This document shows positions 60,088 through 64,000 of a DNA stretch of 64,000 nucleotides, piece by piece. A program made the position numbers and the translations under genes. Below the pieces are notes generated by a model. The model did not search any database, was not told the origin of the DNA, and worked only from the letters and a program-made list of their open reading frames with translations. The DNA is taken from positions 2,666,001-2,730,000 of the forward strand of contig NZ_AP025017.1 in assembly GCF_019974135.1 (NCBI RefSeq), written 5' to 3'. Positions within the stretch are counted from its first letter, which is position 1, and each line of letters opens with the position of its first letter. Origin of the DNA: Actinomyces capricornis (GTDB taxonomy: Bacteria > Actinomycetota > Actinomycetes > Actinomycetales > Actinomycetaceae).

Positions 60088-60983
60088 TGGCTATGAACAT
60101 TAGCTACCTTCATGTGCCGGGTGGCCGGATCGCCTTCTCGCAGTCGGGCAGTGGCCCGCTGGTGGTGTGCTCACCGGCGATGGGGGACGTGCGCCAGGCC
60201 TACGACCCCCTGGCCCGCAACCTGGCCGACGCGGGATTCCGCGTGGTGGCAGCAGACCTCCGGGGCCATGGTGAGAGTGATGCCACCTTCGAGTCCTACG
60301 GCGATGAGCCCACCGCCCACGACCTCATCGCCCTCATCGAGTACCTCGATGCCGGCCCCGCGATCCTCATCGGCGCCTCCATGTCCGCCGCCTCGGCGGT
60401 GATCGTGGCGGGCAGCCGCCCCGATCTGGTGCACGCCCTCGTACTCATCGGCCCCTTCCTGCGCGGCCCGGCGGGCCCACTGGGAAGGACCCTCATACCG
60501 TTGGCCCTCCGGCTCCTCCTACTCAGGCCCTGGGGACCCCGGCTGTGGCGCAGGTACTCGGTCTCCCTGTGGCCGGGACTCACAGAGGCCCCGCATCGCG
60601 CGGCGGAGCTCACCGCGCGGCTGCGCGGGCCCGGCCGCTGGCGCGCCTTCCAGCGCACGGCCCGCACCGACCACCGTGTCGTGGAACCCTGGCTGGAGCG
60701 AGTCGCCTGCCCATCGCTCATCGTCATGGGCTGCGAGGACCCGGACTGGAAAGACCCGGCCGCCGAGGCCGCATGGGCGGCCGGCGCCCTGGGCGGCCAG
60801 GCGGCGCGCGCCGAGATCCTCATGGTGCCCCGGGCCGGCCACGCCCCCATGCTGGAGCGGCCCGCCGCAGTATCGTCGTCGATCATCAGCCTGGCCCGGG
60901 GGTGCTCGCCTCAAGGACGGGACGCAGGCTGGGTCGCGAGCGCCGATCGCGAAGGAGTGCGCTCATGCCGCGAGCGGGACTGA
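60087..60983 (+). CDS. Alpha/beta-fold hydrolase
   Basis: A 298-residue hydrolase. AADLRGHGESD forms the oxyanion region, GASMSAA provides nucleophile Ser98 and VPRAGHAPMLE holds the catalytic His; the acid is probably the Asp in GCEDPDWKDP. The last ~25 residues are charged and unrelated to the fold. The tetR gene overlaps its 3' end by 19 bp, so the two are one operon. The substrate is unknown; the TetR coupling suggests detoxification of an ester or lactone. Confidence 0.85.
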   Translation: MAMNISYLHVPGGRIAFSQSGSGPLVVCSPAMGDVRQAYDPLARNLADAGFRVVAADLRGHGESDATFESYGDEPTAHDLIALIEYLDAGPAILIGASMSAASAVIVAGSRPDLVHALVLIGPFLRGPAGPLGRTLIPLALRLLLLRPWGPRLWRRYSVSLWPGLTEAPHRAAELTARLRGPGRWRAFQRTARTDHRVVEPWLERVACPSLIVMGCEDPDWKDPAAEAAWAAGALGGQAARAEILMVPRAGHAPMLERPAAVSSSIISLARGCSPQGRDAGWVASADREGVRSCRERD

Positions 60984-61522
60984 CCCCCCAGCGCGTTACC
61001 GACACCGCAGCGCAGCTTGTCGACCGCGAGGGGCTCCAGGCACTGGCCCTGGCCCGCTTGGCCGGGGAGATGGGCGTGGCGCCACCCAGCCTCTACAAGC
61101 ACGTGGGAGGCCTGGAGGACCTCGTGGGCCGGGTGGCATCCCTGGCCGTGGACATGCTGGCCCAGGCACTGGCCGCCTCCGTCATGGGAAAGTCGGAGGC
61201 GAGCGCCCTGCGCGCACTGGGGGAGGCCTACAGGCGCTTTGCCCACGACCACCCCGGCCTCTACCCCCTGACCCAGCACCACGCCGGGGCTCTGGCCGCC
61301 AGCGCCCAGCGCACAGTCGAGATCGTCATCGCAGCCCTGGAGGGCTACCAGATCCCCTCAGAGCGCCTCATCGATGCGGTGCGCATGACCCGCGCCGCTC
61401 TGCACGGCTTCGTGGACATCGAGATCGCAGGCGGCTTCGCCCGCCCCGAGCCTGTGGAGGAGAGCTTCACTGCCCTGTTGGAGATGCTCGACGCCGGGCT
61501 GCGCCGTCTCGGCCGGGAGTGA
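60965..61522 (+). CDS. TetR-family transcriptional regulator
   Basis: A 185-residue regulator. The N-terminal helix-turn-helix (about 8-55) includes LARLAGEMGVAPPSLYKHVGG, typical of TetR. The C-terminal ligand domain has the WHG-like TAALHGFVDIEIAGGF segment common to one TetR subgroup. AAGGAG lies 9 nt before ATG 60965. It overlaps the hydrolase gene and probably represses the operon from the palindrome at 60071-60087. Confidence 0.88.
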   Translation: MPRAGLTPQRVTDTAAQLVDREGLQALALARLAGEMGVAPPSLYKHVGGLEDLVGRVASLAVDMLAQALAASVMGKSEASALRALGEAYRRFAHDHPGLYPLTQHHAGALAASAQRTVEIVIAALEGYQIPSERLIDAVRMTRAALHGFVDIEIAGGFARPEPVEESFTALLEMLDAGLRRLGRE

Positions 61523-61703
61523 TGCCCAGACCCTCGACCACCTCTGCGTCCGGAAGGGTCGCCACCACTATCCCGGGCGCGAACAACGTGGAGCGTCGCA
61601 CCCCTGGGCGATGAGCGCCTCCCCCGCGCTCGAACACCGCCGCATCCATAAACAGGAGCCACTCTCCTGGCACACCTACCGGGGTAATCCCGTCATAGGT
61701 CAT
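61467..61703 (-). CDS. Small hypothetical protein, coupled to an upstream frame
   Basis: A 78-codon frame whose first ~60 residues look protein-like (GVPGEWLLFMDAAVFERGG, VVATLPDAEVVEGLGI). Its ATG overlaps the stop of another minus-strand frame (ATGA, 61700-61703). The last codons overlap the end of the tetR gene on the other strand, so the real stop region is doubtful. Function not recognised. Confidence 0.4.
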   Translation of the reverse strand: MTYDGITPVGVPGEWLLFMDAAVFERGGGAHRPGVRRSTLFAPGIVVATLPDAEVVEGLGITPGRDGAARRRASPTGQ

Positions 61704-62035
61704 GCCTGAGCGCTCCACACTGCCACATCCATCGGTAGGAAGGAGGCCTTGAGTACAGCCAGGCTCCTCTTGACAACATGGTTGACATCCACAAGATCGC
61801 TGGCCTGCACCATGCAGACCTCCACTCGCTCCTCGCCCGAGCGCCTGCTCTCCAGCAGCACGCAGTTGCCCGTCGCCCGAGTCCCCGGTGAGTCTGGGAG
61901 CAGGAGGAGAGCAGTCGCCGGGGATGTCGGTGTGAGCAGAATCGCCCACTCCCGTCCGGCCCCGCAGGAAGGAAGCGCCCCGCCCGCACTGTTCTCATCC
62001 GTGTGGCCCGCCCAGTCGGCGCAGGCCGGGCCCGC
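61700..62035 (-). pseudogene. Open frame without an N-terminal start (probable gene remnant)
   Basis: A 112-codon open frame between stops. Its C-terminal half looks like real protein (EERVEVCMVQASDLVDVN, KRSLAVLKASFLPMDVAVW), with normal codon use. The only start codon is GTG 61861, which would give 53 residues, so the 5' end is probably lost. It is coupled by ATGA to the small frame at 61467-61703. Together they fill the 554-bp gap between tetR and the oxidoreductase. Confidence 0.4.
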
Positions 62036-62076
62036 TCATGAGGCGCGCGGGCAGGACAAGAAGGGGAAGGACACCG

Positions 62077-63555
62077 ATGACGAACCAGACCGACCAGGCC
62101 AGCACCACCGCGCAGGAGAGGGCACAGGATCAGGAGCAGGGCGGGGGCGCCGTCGAGGAGGTCGACCTCCTCGTGGTCGGGGGAGGCAAGGCCGGCAAGT
62201 CCCTGGCCATGCTGCGGGCCAAGGCCGGGGATCGCGTCGTCATGGTCGAGCGCGACAAGATCGGCGGCACCTGCATCAATGTCGCCTGCATCCCCACCAA
62301 GACCCTCATCTCCGCCGCCCGCGTCCTGCACGAGGTCCAGGGCTCAGGAGCCTACGGCGTCGAGCTGCCCGCCGATGGCGGCGCCGGCGCCCTGGCCCGG
62401 GCCCGCATCGACCTGGCCGCCCTGCGCTCCCGCAAGGAGGCGGTCGTGGGCGGCATGGTCGCCGCCCACCGCGACACGCTCTACCCGGGCTCGGGCATGG
62501 ACTTCGTCATGGGCACCGCCCGCTTCATCGCCGAGCGCACCGTGGAGATCGCCCTGACCGACGGCTCCACTCGCCGCGTGCGCGGGACCACCGTGCTCAT
62601 CAACACCGGGACCACCCCCGCCGTGCCCCCGATTGAGGGGCTGGCCGACGTGCCCTACTGGACCAGCGAGGACCTGCTGACCCTGCCCGAGCTGCCCACC
62701 AGCCTCGTGGTCCTGGGCGGGGGAGTCATCGGCGTGGAGATGGCCTCCCTCATGGGGCTGCTGGGCGTGCCGGTGACCCTCATGCACGCCGGGGAGCACA
62801 TCCTGGACCGCGAGGACGCCGACGTCGCCGCCCAGGTCACCGCCGACCTGGAGGCCCTGGGGGTCACCGTGCTCACCGGGGCGCGCGCCCAGAGCGTCGG
62901 CCCTGCCGAGGCCGGGGCCCCGGGCATCGTCGTCACCGCCCAGGACGGCCGCCAGGCCAGTGGCTCCCACCTGCTCGTGGCCCTGGGGCGCCGGCCCGTC
63001 ACCGAGGGCCTCGACCTGGAGACCGCCGGCGTGGCGCTGACCGAGCGCGGCTTCGTCGTCGTCGATGACCATCTGCGCACCACCGCCGAGGGCGTCTACG
63101 CCGCCGGCGACGTCGCGGGCACCCCCCAGTTCACCCATGCCTCCTGGAACGACTTCCGCGTCCTGCGCGACATCCTGGCCGGCAAGGAGGCCTCCACCGC
63201 CGGGCGCCTCATCCCCTGGGCCGTGTTCACCACCCCCGAGCTGGGCCACGTCGGCCTGGGCGAGGAGGAGGCCAGGGCCGCGGGCCACGAGGTGCGCGTG
63301 GCCAAGACCCCCACCGCCGCCGTCCCGCGCGCCAAGACCCTGGGGCGCACCGAGGGCTTCTACAAGGTCATCGTCGATGCGCGCACCGACCTCATCCTGG
63401 GTGCCGCCATCATCGGGCCTGAGGCCAGCGAGGTGGTCACCAGCGTCCAGATGGCCATGCTGGGGGGCCTGACCTGGCGCCAGCTGCGCGACGCCGTCAT
63501 CACCCACCCCACCATGAGCGAGGGGCTCAACATCGTCCTGGACTCCCTGGGCTGA
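62077..63555 (+). CDS. Pyridine nucleotide-disulfide oxidoreductase (dihydrolipoamide dehydrogenase/mercuric reductase type)
   Basis: A 492-residue FAD enzyme. After a 28-residue Gln-rich extension, VDLLVVGGGKAGKSLA binds FAD, and GGTCINVACIPTK supplies the redox pair Cys66/Cys71. VVLGGGVIGVEMASL binds NAD(P)H, VYAAGDVAGTPQF is the second FAD motif, and the C-terminal interface has HPTMSEG with the His-Glu pair. No lipoyl or heavy-metal domain is attached and no 2-oxo-acid dehydrogenase gene is nearby, so the substrate is open. GGGGAAGGA precedes ATG 62077. Confidence 0.88.
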   Translation: MTNQTDQASTTAQERAQDQEQGGGAVEEVDLLVVGGGKAGKSLAMLRAKAGDRVVMVERDKIGGTCINVACIPTKTLISAARVLHEVQGSGAYGVELPADGGAGALARARIDLAALRSRKEAVVGGMVAAHRDTLYPGSGMDFVMGTARFIAERTVEIALTDGSTRRVRGTTVLINTGTTPAVPPIEGLADVPYWTSEDLLTLPELPTSLVVLGGGVIGVEMASLMGLLGVPVTLMHAGEHILDREDADVAAQVTADLEALGVTVLTGARAQSVGPAEAGAPGIVVTAQDGRQASGSHLLVALGRRPVTEGLDLETAGVALTERGFVVVDDHLRTTAEGVYAAGDVAGTPQFTHASWNDFRVLRDILAGKEASTAGRLIPWAVFTTPELGHVGLGEEEARAAGHEVRVAKTPTAAVPRAKTLGRTEGFYKVIVDARTDLILGAAIIGPEASEVVTSVQMAMLGGLTWRQLRDAVITHPTMSEGLNIVLDSLG

Positions 63556-63609
63556 TCCCGCAGCAGCACGGCGCCCCGCCCCGCCTGCGGGGCAGCACCA
63601 CGGCGGTGC

Positions 63610-63615
63610 CACAAT
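63610..63615 (+). promoter_or_regulatory. Leaderless -10-like element for trmL
   Basis: CACAAT followed by 7 nt and GTG 63623; same variant as at 42532. Confidence 0.35.
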
Positions 63616-63622
63616 GGGCGCC

Positions 63623-64000
63623 GTGCTGCACCTGATCTTCTTCGAGCCGCGCATCCCCGGCAACACGGGGGCCGCGATCCGCCTGAGCGCCAACACCGGG
63701 GCCATGCTCCACCTCGTGGACCCCCTGTTCGACATGGACGACGCCAAGCTGCGGCGTGCCGGCCTGGACTACCACGACCTGGCCCGCACCCGGGTGCACG
63801 CCACCTGGGAGGAGTGCCTGGAGGCGGTGCCCGGGCGGATCCTCGCCTTCACCGCCCACACCCCCACCCTCTACACCCAGGTGGACTGGCGTGCCGACGA
63901 CGCCCTCCTCTTCGGCCCCGAGCCCACCGGCCTGCCCGAGGGGATCCTGAGTGATGCGCGCATCAGCGCGCGGGTGCGCATCCCCATGGTGGAGGGCAAC
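63623..64000 (+). CDS. trmL: tRNA (cytidine/uridine-2'-O-)-methyltransferase TrmL-like, truncated by the window end
   Basis: The first 126 residues of a SPOUT methyltransferase that 2'-O-methylates the wobble base of tRNA-Leu in characterised TrmL proteins. PRIPGNTGAAIRLSANTG, LFGPEPTGLPE and the start of VRIPMVEGN are the family motifs; only the final ~25-30 residues are beyond the window. The start is GTG 63623 or the in-frame ATG 63614, which lies within the -10-like element. It is the second SPOUT enzyme in the window. Confidence 0.9.
   Translation, partial: MLHLIFFEPRIPGNTGAAIRLSANTGAMLHLVDPLFDMDDAKLRRAGLDYHDLARTRVHATWEECLEAVPGRILAFTAHTPTLYTQVDWRADDALLFGPEPTGLPEGILSDARISARVRIPMVEGN

Overview
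The window is high-GC DNA from an actinobacterium, most likely Actinomyces or a close relative in the Actinomycetaceae. The evidence is the strong G/C third-position bias, the frequent GTG starts, and actinobacterial marker families: SepH, DUF4193, DUF3710, DUF3159, DUF5998, a DUF7455-type zinc protein, class II DAHP synthase, a PASTA Ser/Thr kinase and PPi-type phosphofructokinase. There is also a sortase-anchored surface protein. I saw no rRNA, tRNA or CRISPR array.

Layout. 0-12.7 kb is mostly housekeeping: a SpoU methyltransferase, PPK2, a PTS IIBCA permease, an unknown protein behind a structured leader, an ABC-F ATPase, an A-type Fe-S carrier, an FKBP lipoprotein, superoxide dismutase, a receiver-like protein, a DEDDh/GIY-YIG nuclease and an acyltransferase. 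12.7-21.9 kb is accessory. It holds a 1311-residue STAND/NACHT-like ATPase with a TPR-like C-terminus, strikingly AT-rich in its 3' half, then a truncated 2H-phosphoesterase-like frame, a HEPN/MNT toxin-antitoxin pair, an Hsp31-type protein, a secreted two-domain protein, a transposase remnant, and two copies of a ~120-bp repeat. 21.9-30.8 kb carries pfp, a divergent MmpL/MarR pair, and the conserved DAHP synthase - PknL-like kinase - polyprenyl synthase block.

30.9-53.4 kb is a conserved actinobacterial core: primary sigma factor, rhodanese lipoprotein, DUF7455 protein, parE, tandem GNAT, glycerate kinase, amidohydrolase, parC, DUF5998, an AlkP-fold phosphodiesterase, sepH, DUF4193, DUF3710, OB-fold protein, DUF3159, two TrkA/RCK proteins, a KimA-like permease and a TRAM/TrmA-type RNA methyltransferase. 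Two genes often found in this block, dut and the Rv2175c-type regulator, are not present. 53.4-64 kb has an LPXTG-type adhesin, aconitase, a small HTH protein, a 750-bp non-coding stretch with a phased array of 13-bp palindromes, a hydrolase/TetR pair, a flavin disulfide oxidoreductase and a truncated TrmL at the window edge.

Three observations stand out. The sigma factor N-terminus contains about 100 residues that look like the start of a right-handed beta-helix protein. Many genes have a TAnnnT -10 element exactly 6-8 nt before a GTG/ATG, implying widespread leaderless transcripts. Six 13-bp palindromes lie at 20/20/24/20/20-bp spacing at 59.7 kb. The STAND protein and the HEPN/MNT pair form a plausible defence island.
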